A DNA stretch of 64,000 bases from Eutypella sp. D-1 (lineage: Eukaryota > Ascomycota > Sordariomycetes > Xylariales > Diatrypaceae), in NCBI GenBank assembly GCA_023313575.1, contig JAJTTP010000015.1, positions 310,001 to 374,000 on the forward strand, given 5' to 3'. The notes under the pieces are model-generated. The model was given only the letters and a program-made list of their open reading frames with translations, was not told the origin of the DNA and did no database searches. The translations under genes were made by a program, and so were the position numbers. Positions within the stretch are counted from its first letter, which is position 1. Every line of letters begins with the position of its first letter. This document shows positions 1 through 9,969 of the stretch, one piece after another.

Positions 1-1182
1 AGCGTTCTGCTCTCGCAGCGCCGCCGATGGATCAATTCCACAATCCACAACCTGGTAGAGCTGATTCGGCTTAAGGACATGTGTGGCTTCTGCTGTTTCT
101 CTATGCGATTTGTCGTCTTAATTGACCTAACAGGAACGATCATTCTACCTGCCAGTTGTATATACCTTGGCTGGCTCATCTACAGGGTCGCGTCAGGGAC
201 CGGCCAGTTCCCGCTTATCTCAATTATCATGATTGCGGCCGTGTATGGTCTGCAGGCCCTAATCTTTATCCTGAAGCGGCAGTGGCAGCACGTCGGATGG
301 ATGATTATCTACTTGCTCGCGTTCCCGGTTTACTTCTTTATCCTGCCCGTCTACTCATTCTGGAACCAGGACAACTTCACCTGGGGTAATACACGTATTG
401 TCATTGGTGAGAAGGGTAACAAGCAGGTCGTCGCGGTGGACGACGAAGGTTTTGACCCGAGATCCATCCCGCTCCAGAGATGGGACGACTACGCCGCGTT
501 CAACAACCTCCCCGGTCGCCGTGGCGTCCACTACGAGAAGTCGCACGAGGTCTACGAAGACACGTACGAGATGGACGACATGAAGTCGGTCTACTCGTCC
601 GTCCGCCAGCCCTCAGTCCTCACTGGTCTCCAGGGCCGCGGCGGCTTCATGCCACCGCAGTCGCCGGCGCCCTTCCAACGAGGCCAGTCGGCCTACGGCC
701 CCTACTCCGACAGCCCGATGCAGAACCGGCAGTCGATGGCGTCCTTCGGCGGGGATTACCAGCGGATGCAGACGCAGACGCCGTACCAAGATCAGCCGCA
801 CAACGCGCACAGCCGGCAGGCGAGCATGAGCAACCTGCGGGGGGCATCGAACGCGTCGCCGCAGGACCCGAGCGCGTACCGGGCGTCGCAGGCGTTCGGC
901 AGCAGCGGGGCGCGGACGCCGATGAGCGGGTTCCGCGGCGCGGGGCAGCACGGCACGAACAACCTCAGCGTGGCGTCGTTCGACTTCCAGCGCGGCAACC
1001 AGGGCCCTACGGACGAGACCATCGCCGCGACCATCCAGGCCGTGCTGCGCGACGTCGACCTCGACTCCGTCACCAAGAAGCAGCTCCGCGCCCTCGTCGA
1101 GCAGAGGCTCCAGACCGAGCTCGTCGGCGAGCGCAGGACCTTCATGGATCGCCAGATCGATCACGAGCTGGCCAACATGTAA
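1..1182 (+). CDS. Class V (myosin-type) chitin synthase, C-terminal part (5' end outside window)
   Basis: The reading frame is open from the first base, so this is the last 393 residues of a longer protein; upstream exons lie off the left edge. It begins inside the catalytic region with the QRRRW motif (residues 6-10 of the visible part), the QxxRW signature that binds the growing chitin chain in family 2 glycosyltransferases. Three hydrophobic segments follow (about residues 38-62, 72-90 and 98-118), fitting the export channel. Next comes a low-complexity S/Q/G-rich region (about 185-330), then a C-terminal helical block of about 55 residues ([13 protein letters not shown] to the stop) that matches the DEK_C domain found at the end of myosin-motor chitin synthases. 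From family knowledge the enzyme polymerises UDP-GlcNAc at hyphal tips and septa. Class V is the best fit; class VII is not excluded because the motor domain is not visible. The frame has no break. Confidence 0.9.
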   Translation, partial: SVLLSQRRRWINSTIHNLVELIRLKDMCGFCCFSMRFVVLIDLTGTIILPASCIYLGWLIYRVASGTGQFPLISIIMIAAVYGLQALIFILKRQWQHVGWMIIYLLAFPVYFFILPVYSFWNQDNFTWGNTRIVIGEKGNKQVVAVDDEGFDPRSIPLQRWDDYAAFNNLPGRRGVHYEKSHEVYEDTYEMDDMKSVYSSVRQPSVLTGLQGRGGFMPPQSPAPFQRGQSAYGPYSDSPMQNRQSMASFGGDYQRMQTQTPYQDQPHNAHSRQASMSNLRGASNASPQDPSAYRASQAFGSSGARTPMSGFRGAGQHGTNNLSVASFDFQRGNQGPTDETIAATIQAVLRDVDLDSVTKKQLRALVEQRLQTELVGERRTFMDRQIDHELANM

Positions 1183-2965
1183 AAAGAAAAATGTTTCGAC
1201 GAGTGGTAATAATGCTTGAGGTGATGATGAGTGAGTGGTATGGGTGGGATCATCTGTGATGTTTTCGCACACGACTTTTCTCGAGACGAAAAAAAAAAAA
1301 CTGAAAATGTAATGGAACGACAAGAAAGCAAGCAAGCAAGCAAGAAAATGCGACGAGAAGCCGTGTGGGGAAGAATGTTGTATATACAGATACATAGAGA
1401 GAAGTGTTTGTTCTTTTTTGGCAGAGCGGCATCAAGGGTTCTTTATTTGTCTTTTCAGGGTCGGTTGTTGTTTATTGGGCTTTCGGCTGTCGAAATCTCT
1501 CTCATTTTCGATCAGACGACTACCGACGGCACATCTATGTCTATCTCTATCTAAACACCATCATTTATCTATATCGTCACGAGTTAGGATGGCTAGGGGG
1601 GGTGATATTTGAAAAATAGTCAACAGGAAATTCATGTCTTTCGGGCGTTTTCCCCCCTCCCCCCACCAACCCCTCTTTAATGTGTAGAGGCGAGGCCTCT
1701 CTTGGATTATGGATGATGGTATATGGATATATGGATACGCGTTTTGGGCATGTATGTCTTTTATGTTAATGCGTCCGGCGGATACGTAGTTAGGTAATAT
1801 TTATATATTGCACATTGCTTTCATAATCGCTACGTTTTCCGTGACTGCGTCTAGGTAGCATGTGAGGGGACAGCGGACGTCCATGCCATTGCGAACTATC
1901 ATCGTTGGATGTTCTTACGATGGATGTCGGTAGCATAGACGCCCGTGTCTGATATGTCCGATACATAGTGGGATTCAGCTCTCTGCCCGGCACAGTTGGT
2001 CATTCAAAACCAGGTATTTCGTGTTTGTTGTGGATAGGGACCACACGACATAATCACTCCGAACCTATATGCGAACCGGTTACCTACTTCTCCTACCTGA
2101 CCGGAACGACACCATCGTAATAACAGGTTTGGGCAGGGCGTGTGCGTATAGAGGTACGCACATCACGTAGGATCTACCGTGTACTGTGTAAGCAAGACTT
2201 GTATGTATGTATGTATGTCCAGGAAAATCTTACAGGCTGTAAGCATAGCCTAATCCACTCGAGCAAGCCAGACCGTGCCTGTCTACTTTTTGCCAGCAAA
2301 GTACCTATCTAACTGCCTAGATAGGTAGGTATTTATATGTTTATATCTGTGTGTATGGATGGATGTGTAAGAGGCGTATGGAGAACTCCTTCGCCCTAGC
2401 GGCCGGATTTAGATGCCGGGTTTCATGGTGAGTGAGATCTATGATCTATGGAAGTGATTGGTTACTATTAGGTAGGTAGCTACTTGGACCTACCTAATAA
2501 GGGCGAGGCTGTGGGTGAGAATGCGCGAGCGAGCGATCTCTGGGCTATCTATATATACCTATATATATATATATATATGTATATATATACCTACCGACGC
2601 TTCTCGTCAGAGGCCCTTACAAGGAGCGGGATACCCATAGTCGTTGTTCCAAGTACGATATATGTGTATGATATTACGTTAGAAGATAGGAGTAATAAGC
2701 TTTTTGTCAGTCACATGTCGAAAGATATGTGCCAAGTTAGACGGATGCCATTAGTTATATAATGGTAGTGGAGTAGTAAGGAAACATCACGGAGCAGCTT
2801 TCGGAATCTTTCAAAAACTTACAGGAGCTGCCTGGCTTACCACTAGGTCACCTCAAGAAGACGATCAACAATACACACACTACACTGTGATATATACCAA
2901 ACCCTCTTCATAGCGTTGTAAGAGGAGAGGATGAAAGGACCGAGTCGGCACCTCGACAACAAACA

Positions 2966-3081
2966 CAATAGACGCAGCCGCGGACGTTACGTCCAGAGCC
3001 AACGGTCTCAAGCCTCCCGCCTGCGCCGCGAGCTCGGTCAGCGTGGATGGCTTCCGCGCCGAGGCGTACGCGGGCGTGGAG
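2966..3081 (-). pseudogene. Relic of a short-chain dehydrogenase/reductase (SDR)
   Basis: A GC-rich island of about 115 bp stands out in AT-richer surroundings. On the minus strand one frame reads AYASARKPSTLTELAAQ followed by GGLRPLALDVTSAAASI. This resembles the part of classical SDRs running from the arginine-containing strand 2 (V.A.AR.P..L.EL) to the Asp that binds adenine (LALDVT). A stop codon (TAG) lies a few codons upstream, and no TGxxxGxG motif, YxxxK motif or continuation is visible. I therefore read it as an old fragment of a reductase gene. The match is by eye over about 35 residues and could be chance. Confidence 0.4.
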
Positions 3082-3841
3082 AGCTAGGTCAGAGGAGCGC
3101 GGTCCCAATCCCTCCGGGGACACCCGGTTATCAGGACCATAAGGTTTCTTCTAGGGGAAGACATCAGTTTTATAGGGAGGCAAGCTCGGACGGTGTTAGT
3201 TATTTTAGAAAATAGAGTTCATATATGAGGAAGCATCGTCGGCATTGAAGACTTATAGAACGGCGTCTTCAAGACGATAACACTATTTACGTATGTGGCA
3301 TGAGGGCCACCTTAATTCGCATCGCCCCCCTATTTCCCTATCCGTAGGGCCAGCATTTTTGATACCTCTCCATCTATCTACTTAGGCAGTATACCCTACT
3401 ATGCCATCACAATACAGCGGTGCCCCTACCTTCCAGAGAGGCCGGAGGTAACAGAGCAACAACAAAGACGCAGCGAGGAAACCACCAAACCCTCTTCTTC
3501 TCCCCCTTTTCCCCTTGGCGTCACGCAACATCTCCAGCGTAGCAAAGCAATAAACAGCAATCTTTGAATAGGGGTATAATCACCAACTCACCGGGGTCGG
3601 CTGGAGTTCATCAGTCAGTCAGTCAGTCAGTCAGTCAGTTTTTGCAGAGTTTAACTAACCACCGCAAAATTCAAGCCCTCAACCACCAAAAGGAACACCC
3701 CCCCCCCCCCCAGAAAAAAACGTCATCTCCGCTGGCACAGATCATCGTAAGATGGAAACACTGCACTCACTATATACCGCGTTTCTTATTCCATAGAGCT
3801 GGCACCGCAACTTATACCTACCTACCTATCTTTTTATGTCT

Positions 3842-3881
3842 CCCCCCCCCCCCTTTTTTCTTTTGTGGGAGGGGGGGGGGG
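3842..3881. repeat. C-tract / G-tract inverted repeat
   Basis: A run of 12 C is followed by a T-rich 17-base spacer (with one isolated GTGGGA) and a run of 11 G. The two arms are complementary and could fold into a hairpin in single-stranded DNA or RNA. Confidence 0.7.
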
Positions 3882-4998
3882 CATGGGATTTAATAAGGCA
3901 GACTTTAGATAAAAAGGGGGGTCATCGAATGCTGCCAACCCCCGCCCCCGCCCGGGTGGTGGTCATGATTAGCCAGCCAGCGAGCCCAGCCCAAGCCCGA
4001 AGAATTGTATGTATCGGAAGTATCAGACGGAGAGGGAGTCCAGCCTGTCTGGCTGCTTGCTTGCTTGCTTGATACATGCTTTACCTAACTGCGCGATAAC
4101 GTCCATAACGTACGGATGTATGTACGTATGTACGGGATTTGTAGTATCTACCTAAGAATAAAGATGCGAGAGCTTATGTAATTAACTAGCTAACAACTAG
4201 CTTTGAAATGCCCTTACACATGACTCCCCTCCCATGGATCCATCCTTTAGATGAAGAAGTCTGACGAGGTAGGTAGTAACTAAACTGCATAACCTACATA
4301 CCTAAGTACTTAAAACACGAGCCCTGCGTCTGTAGGGTCATACATAGTTAAGTATGTCAAGTAATACCATTGCGGCGTTGCCGAACTGGATACACGGATA
4401 TAAAGTAGAGAGTGCCTGTCTACCGGTCCAATATATATATACCTGCCCACCCCTCAAAAACTACCAGCTTCCTTAACCCCCTTTCCCCTTTCCCTAACTT
4501 CACCCCCCCGCCTCCCTCCCCAACCCAGCGACCAGAGACTAGAGATATTTATTACTTCAACCATCCATCCATCATCTCTTACCATACCATACCATAGCAT
4601 ACGATAATATACCTACCTAAGTAGATCACACAACGATCTACGCCAACTTATATTCATTCCTAAGACGGTGTAGGTAGGTCAAAAGGTGGGGGGGGGGGGC
4701 AATACTAAATCCCTCGTGGACGTACAAGAAAGTAATTAGTTGCGATATTTACCACATTTTGCTGGCTCGTTATGTGATTCAATATATATGCATATACAGC
4801 GTTCATATACGGAGCCGACGGCCCCCGTTCATTCCATCTGTTGCATTTTTTTATTCTAGGCAGCTAAGAATATATGCATGCACTAAGTACTGATAGATCC
4901 CCCTATAGACGCTAAGACATCAGGTAGGTAGGCAGCGAGTCAATTTATTTCTTCAAATATGATGAATATAGATGGCTTTCTTTCCTTCTACTGTTCTT

Positions 4999-6697
4999 CT
5001 ACTGGATCTTCCCGACGCCCTTTAGTCTCAAGTAGACGTCGGTGCCCCAGCCGTGCAGGCTCTGCACGGCGATGCCGCCGCCGAAGTACTCGGCGTAGGC
5101 GCGGCTGAGGGGCAGGCCGTAGCCGAGGCCGGCGATCGAGCTGGAGCCCGCGCTGGCGGCCGAGATGACGCTCAGCGCGTCGTGGGCGCTGTTGTAGTTA
5201 ACGCCGCCGGCGCCGCCGCCGCCACCATTATCTCCGGGAAAATCGCCGTCCTCGTTGAACGTGGTGAAGCTGTAGCTCCAGATGTTGGGAAGCACCTCGG
5301 GGGCAATGCCTCCGCCGCGGTCACGGATGCGGATCGTGACGCCCGGGGCGTTGTCGTCGAGCGGCCGGATGGCGTCGACCTTGAAGGCACCTTTATCCTC
5401 GGCAGGCGGGCCCAGCGTCAAGTGCGGCGGGCCGGCGTCGGGCGGCTCTGGGGCGATGGTGACCACGATAGGCTCACGGTTCTGGCGATTTTCGATCGTG
5501 GCGCGGAAGGCGTTCTTCAGCAGCTCCGTGGCAATGTACTCTAGGTGCATAGGGACGAAGGCGAAGGTGGTGTCCGGCTCGCCATCGATGATCCAGTGGG
5601 GGCGCACCCCGTACTTCAGCTCGCAGATGTCAGCCACGAATCCGGCGCATGAGTCGACGATGGCAGCTGGAGAAAGCGCGGTGTCGATGACGCCAATGTA
5701 GCTCGGGTACTCCGGACAGGGCGTGGGACTGGCGGAGGGGTCGAAATGCGGTGCGCTGCTGTAGTGGAGGGCTATGTGCTGCTCTGCGATGAGTCGCGTG
5801 CCGATGCGTGTCCGTAGGTGGGTATCTAAGAATTTGGTGACTTCGACAGGTGATATGTATCTTCTGCACTCCAGGAAACCTTTCTATTATTGCATGTTAA
5901 CAGGCCATATCTATGGATGCTATGGATGTACAGATGGACGTGCGTAGTGCGTACAGCTAAAATGGGAATTGTCTGGTCATGAGTAGACACCAGCTCGGCA
6001 AGGACGCTCGTAAAGCGAATCTCGGCGTCGAGATTGGAGATGGTACGGTGCTGCCATGGGAGCAGGGTGGAAAGGGAATGCAGGTAGTTGTTGTAGATCT
6101 TGTTGATATTGGGATTGGACACGACGATGAAGGGCAAGTTTCGAAGAGCCTGGATGCGTTTGGCTAGGCGGATAGGGAGGAGGGAGAGGGTGAAGTTGGC
6201 GGAGGAGTATAATGCCTCTGTTGATAGGGGTGGGCGACCATGTCTATGAATAATAACATAATAACAGCACTTGTCAGTCGGGCAATTTTTCATTAGGTAA
6301 TGAGTAATATTCTTTCTTACCTGACAAGATCCGCCAAACTCAGGGAATGCTGGGATTTAGAGGCGAGCTTTACGATTTCGTCGTCAGTGACTACGGCGGA
6401 TTTGGGAGGATGGTGGCGGTGGTGGTGGTGTTTGTGAGCAGACGATGCCGATGAGGGGGAGGGGGAGGGCGAGGGCGAGGGCGAAGAGGAGGAGGACGGG
6501 ACGGCGTCGTTGTCCGGAGCATGTGACTGTGAATATGATCGCGAATATGATCGCGAATATGACGATGACGATGACGATGACGATAACGGCGACTGCGACG
6601 AGAATAATAAGGGCCTGGCCACATAAGTACCAAACAATCTCTTGACTGAGGCATTGGGCGAAGTCAAGCACCGCAATGGCCCTCGTTTGGCTATCAT
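4999..6697 (-). CDS. Mitochondrial pyruvate / branched-chain 2-oxoacid dehydrogenase kinase
   Basis: Three exons: 6697-6321, 6243-5955 and 5883-4999 (516 aa). Donors are GTAAGA and GTACGC, acceptors CATAG and AATAG, and the phases close exactly. It belongs to the mitochondrial PDK/BCKDK family, which phosphorylates the E1 subunit of its dehydrogenase and turns it off in the matrix. The family block KGFLECRRYISP...VTKFLD is at the start of exon 3, followed by the GHKL ATPase core: N-box ELLKNAFRATIE, G1 box RDRGGGI and G2 box GLGYGLPLSRAYAEYFGG. Those residues bind ATP and Mg. The N-terminus is basic and hydroxylated, fitting a mitochondrial presequence, but is then stretched by a Ser/Tyr/Arg, Ser-Pro and His repeat region (about residues 35-105) not typical of the family. 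A Gly-rich insert sits between G1 and G2. PDK versus BCKDK cannot be decided by eye. Confidence 0.9.
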
Positions 6698-8153
6698 GGC
6701 GGCATGATGTTGTGAGATTTTATTTTATTTTTAATGGTTTAACTCTAGTTAGTTGTTTTTCCTTTGTTTTTTTTTTGTCTCTTATTATTTTTTTCCCCCT
6801 TCCCTCTTTTGCGTAGCAGCAGCAGCAGTAATGGCAGCAGCGGCGGCGGCGGCGGGCGGTGAGAAAGAATTATCAGAGGGCTTTTAAAGCCCGGGTTACC
6901 CAGGTAAGTAGTTATGAAGAAGTATGAAGACGGGATGAAGTAGGTCAGGGCGTAACCTTATGTCAAGGCCTATGTATGTATGTATGTAATGTAGTAATGT
7001 AAGCAATGCTGGTTTAATGCTGCCCAGGTAGTTAATGAATGATGTAATAACTGCCCAGTTGTTTTTTTCCCTCTCCTTTTCTCCCTTTTCCAGAGGTAGT
7101 TATGGCCTTTCTTTCTTTCTTTTTTATCCCACGTCGGATGTTGCTGCAAGTGCAAGTGCAAGTGCAAGTGCAAGTGCAAGTGTAGTGCATTCAGTGCAGT
7201 GCAGGGTCACAGGGTCACAACCTGCATCAGCTTCTCTCCCAATCACCACTCCCCCTTTTTTTCCGTTGAAGGCCTTGAGAGGGAGGAAAAGCAAGGTGAG
7301 GTAGGAGGTAGGTGCTGTCGCCGGACCGGGGGGGAAGGGAGCTGCTTCCCGAGGTCGCACATATATTGATTGAATTTAACCTGCTCGCTCTGTATGTTGC
7401 ATAAGTTGGAAAGTATGATGAGGTCGCGTTAAGCTGTGTCCCAGTCCCCGTTCCCTGACTCATTCCAAAGGCCCCGATCAAGGTGTAGGTTGTATTCAAT
7501 TGCCCATGCATAATGAGCTTATCGCAGCAGTGGAGACGACGTCAGTTGCCGATCCAAGCCGATCCCATACATACATACATACATATAGGTACTAGGTACT
7601 TATCCACGAACCCTGAGTGCCTACGTAGTTCTAGTTTTTTTGAGTATATTACTCAGTATTCTACTATTGGTATTGAGCACGGAGATGATATAGCATACGA
7701 TAACTGGTGACCATATTCAGATCTGAGAAATCCACTGAGAGGCGCAGATGGGCGAAAGATGGTGTCTTCAATTGTGCTCTCGAAAGCAGTTGGAACCACC
7801 AAACTACATACCTAGGTACCTACATAAGAGGTATGTATGCACCTATCCAGGTAGTAAAGTTAACCCCGCGCTACCCGCAACATAAAACGATAAACCCCAA
7901 TAAGTTACCCCACCATCAAAACAAACGCCGTATCCCGCCCGCATCATCCCGTCATTGGCATCACTGCCCCCCCAGCCAGGTTGGCCTTGAAAACTCCTGA
8001 AGAAGAAGAAGTCCTCCCTACAAACCATGACAAGTTAAGATCTTTGGGGTTTGGGCTTAGATAACGACGACTGCTTGGACGCATTTTTATGTCCGCCCAT
8101 GGGATCAACTCTTTCCGTCTCTTTCTTTCTTTCTTTCCATCTATCTATCTAAT
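6698..8153. other. Intergenic: 5' flank of the mitochondrial kinase, 3' flank of the I9 inhibitor
   Basis: No gene is seen. Near 6822-6855 there are CAG/CGG triplet runs. A TATG run lies at about 6972-6988 and a hexamer microsatellite at 7146-7182. A CATA run is near 7568-7585. ORFs here are short and low-complexity on both strands. Confidence 0.6.
7146..7182. repeat. (CAAGTG)n hexanucleotide microsatellite
   Basis: About six near-perfect tandem copies of the six-base unit CAAGTG, followed by related GTGCA units to about 7203. Confidence 0.9.
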
Positions 8154-8536
8154 CTATTGGATCTTCATCTCCTGGTCCAACTCGACGGCCTTGACGTGCT
8201 CGTGCGACTCCAGCGCCGTGACTGCGTCCTTGGGAAACTCAACACTGCGGAAGCGGGAATTGTTTGTCAGCATTGGACATTTATATTCTAAAAAAATAAA
8301 ATAAAAGAATAACACCGGTAGCGGCGGGGGAAACTTACGAGAAACCCTTGATGAGCTTGTATTCGTGGCGGATCTCCCCGCCCTGGTCTTTGGCATGCTT
8401 CTTCGCCGCCTCGACCTGTTCGGTTGAGGCATCCGGCTTGCAGGTAACCTACGCGGGAAATCAGATCGTTAGCCAAAAACACTCTTATTAGGCATCGTAT
8501 TTTTTTAATCGGATTTCTTACAATGTAGGTAGGCAT
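8154..8536 (-). CDS. Small I9-type (subtilisin propeptide-like) proteinase inhibitor, Pbi2-like
   Basis: Three exons: 8536-8522, 8448-8339 and 8244-8154, giving 71 aa starting MPTYIVTCKPDAS and ending VELDQEMKIQ. Phases 0 and 2 join cleanly (donors GTAAGA and GTAAGT). Length and pattern (MPxYIVTCK; GG.I.HEY.LIKGFSVEFP; V..VE.D) fit the inhibitor I9 family, i.e. a free-standing homologue of subtilisin propeptides. Yeast Pbi2 is the reference: it inhibits vacuolar proteinase B in the cytosol and is part of the LMA1 complex used in vacuole fusion. The role here is inferred from that. An open frame extends upstream to an ATG at 8701 in the same frame; the short start is preferred because family members begin at this methionine. 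It lies head-to-head with BMS1. Confidence 0.82.
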
Positions 8537-9969
8537 CTTGGTCGAAGGTGAGTTGTGAAATGGACGTTGAGATAACGACTGGAAGTTGTTGCGATGGTTA
8601 AAGAAGAGAAATGTAAAGCGTGGTGGTTGCTGCAGCAGTAGAACTTGTCTATGAATTTGGTAGATGGCAGGGTTGGAGGGGAGGGGTCCGAGGGGTCTCA
8701 TGCGAACTTAAATATGGCAGCAGTGCCAGCCAGCCAGCCAGCAAACAGTCAAGACAAGGCGATGGAGCAGGGCGAATGTAAACGTAACACGCAATGTAGG
8801 AGTTAAATGTTCTCAGGGTTCCCAAGTTCTGGCCTACCAAAGGTATGATTGATTGATTGATTGGAAAGTTACCTATCTAAGTAGCTGCCTAATAAGTAGT
8901 GAGGTCTAGAGTACCTGAACGATTCTCTAAAAGGTTGCCCAGGATGGGGGTCCAAAGATGTCTGACTGACTGGCTGACGGCGGGGGACCTTGGAAAGGCC
9001 CTCCGGTCTATGTTTTACGGGATGACGTATTTGTATTCGTAGGACTAGGTTAGACTTATGTGGCAACCCCCCTTAACACGATGTTGTCATTGGTTTAACG
9101 GGCTGGGAACCGGGTCGTGGTCGTCAGGTTGTGTGTTTTGCCCACCTTCGGGCTGTAAAAGTCGTCTGAAGAGATAAAAGAGAAATCAAAGTGATAGGTG
9201 ATAATTCGTCGAGCATTGCATCGATGACTCCTGCTGGTTAACTTGGTTACCCATAATCTAACCGCAGCATCTTCCATAAGTGGTCACCATAATACGAGAC
9301 TAAAGCGTCTAGACATGATTCTCGGAGCGCACATGACGGCCAGCATTCCATCACACAGCACCCAACGGGGCAGACGGCGCCTACCAGGGTTCTAAACTTA
9401 TAGACTTACCAATTACCAGACAGGTATGGAGAAATTAATACAGCCATGCTAAGTAATATAGTAAGTATAACATGTTTGTTAAGTCCTATATCGCAGGTTG
9501 GGAGACCGGGAGCGCCCTACTGTTAAGAGGCAAAAAACCTTAGGCTTGCTTGCTTGTATGAGCCTGAGCGTCCCCATACGGGCAACATTGAAGTATACCT
9601 GTGTATGTATGTACTTAGGTACACATGCCCAGATTATCCACTAGTGCAATAGTAGACTAACGTAAGCTACTTGGTGTTATACTATCCCCACTATCTTGCA
9701 TACCGATTTTTATCGATAAGATGATAAAGAGAGATAAGCTCTGCGATCTCGAAACTTTTTTGGTTGCGCGCCGTTGCTGCTGCTGCTGGCTGAGCTTTCG
9801 TTCAAAGCAACGGGCCGGGCTTTTTTTTTTATTATAATATTGGTGACAGCTTCAACCAACCTGAGCGCGCCATTCGTTTTTGATTTTTTTCTTCATACCC
9901 TGTTAGGACCCCCCCTTGCAGCCTGACAGAGAATTGGAGGTTTTTTCTTTTTTTTTTTTTTTTTCCATC
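8537..9969. other. 1.4 kb divergent promoter region (I9 inhibitor / BMS1)
   Basis: Two genes start outward from this stretch, so it should hold both promoters and 5' leaders. It has no supported gene. GATA-type sites cluster about 240 bp before BMS1 (listed separately). A CTG triplet run is near 9776-9790, and T-rich tracts (9821-9831, 9940-9964) run up to the BMS1 start codon. Confidence 0.55.
9715..9737. promoter_or_regulatory. Cluster of three GATA-factor core sites upstream of BMS1
   Basis: GATAAG at 9715-9720, GATAAA at 9723-9728 and GATAAG at 9732-9737 lie within 23 bp, all in the same orientation. HGATAR cores are bound by fungal GATA zinc-finger regulators such as AreA/NIT2. Whether they act here is inference. 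Confidence 0.3.

Larger units (their letters stand above)
1183..4998. other. 3.8 kb gene-free stretch between two convergent genes
   Basis: Chitin synthase (+) and the mitochondrial kinase (-) both end here, so this is 3' flank on both sides. I see no intact gene. It holds simple repeats: AAGC units near 1327-1346, TATG units near 2201-2218, an AT microsatellite near 2553-2590, AGTC units near 3612-3640, TTGC units near 4053-4072 and a G tract near 4688. ACCTA/TAGGT clusters are scattered throughout (2321, 2470, 3816, 4267, 4611, 4668, 4922). A decayed reductase-like fragment on the minus strand is listed separately. Confidence 0.6.

Noticed and set aside
613..1395. 260-codon minus-strand ORF
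   Set aside because: Shadow of the GC-rich chitin synthase 3' end; Arg/Ala-rich composition from codon antisense.
3612..3640. Regularly spaced AGTC units resembling a short repeat array
   Set aside because: A tetranucleotide microsatellite without spacers; not a CRISPR array, and CRISPR is not expected in fungal nuclear DNA.
8537..8701. Longer N-terminus for the I9 inhibitor starting at 8701
   Set aside because: The extra 55 codons are low-complexity leader-like sequence and family members begin at the MPTYIV methionine; kept as an alternative only.
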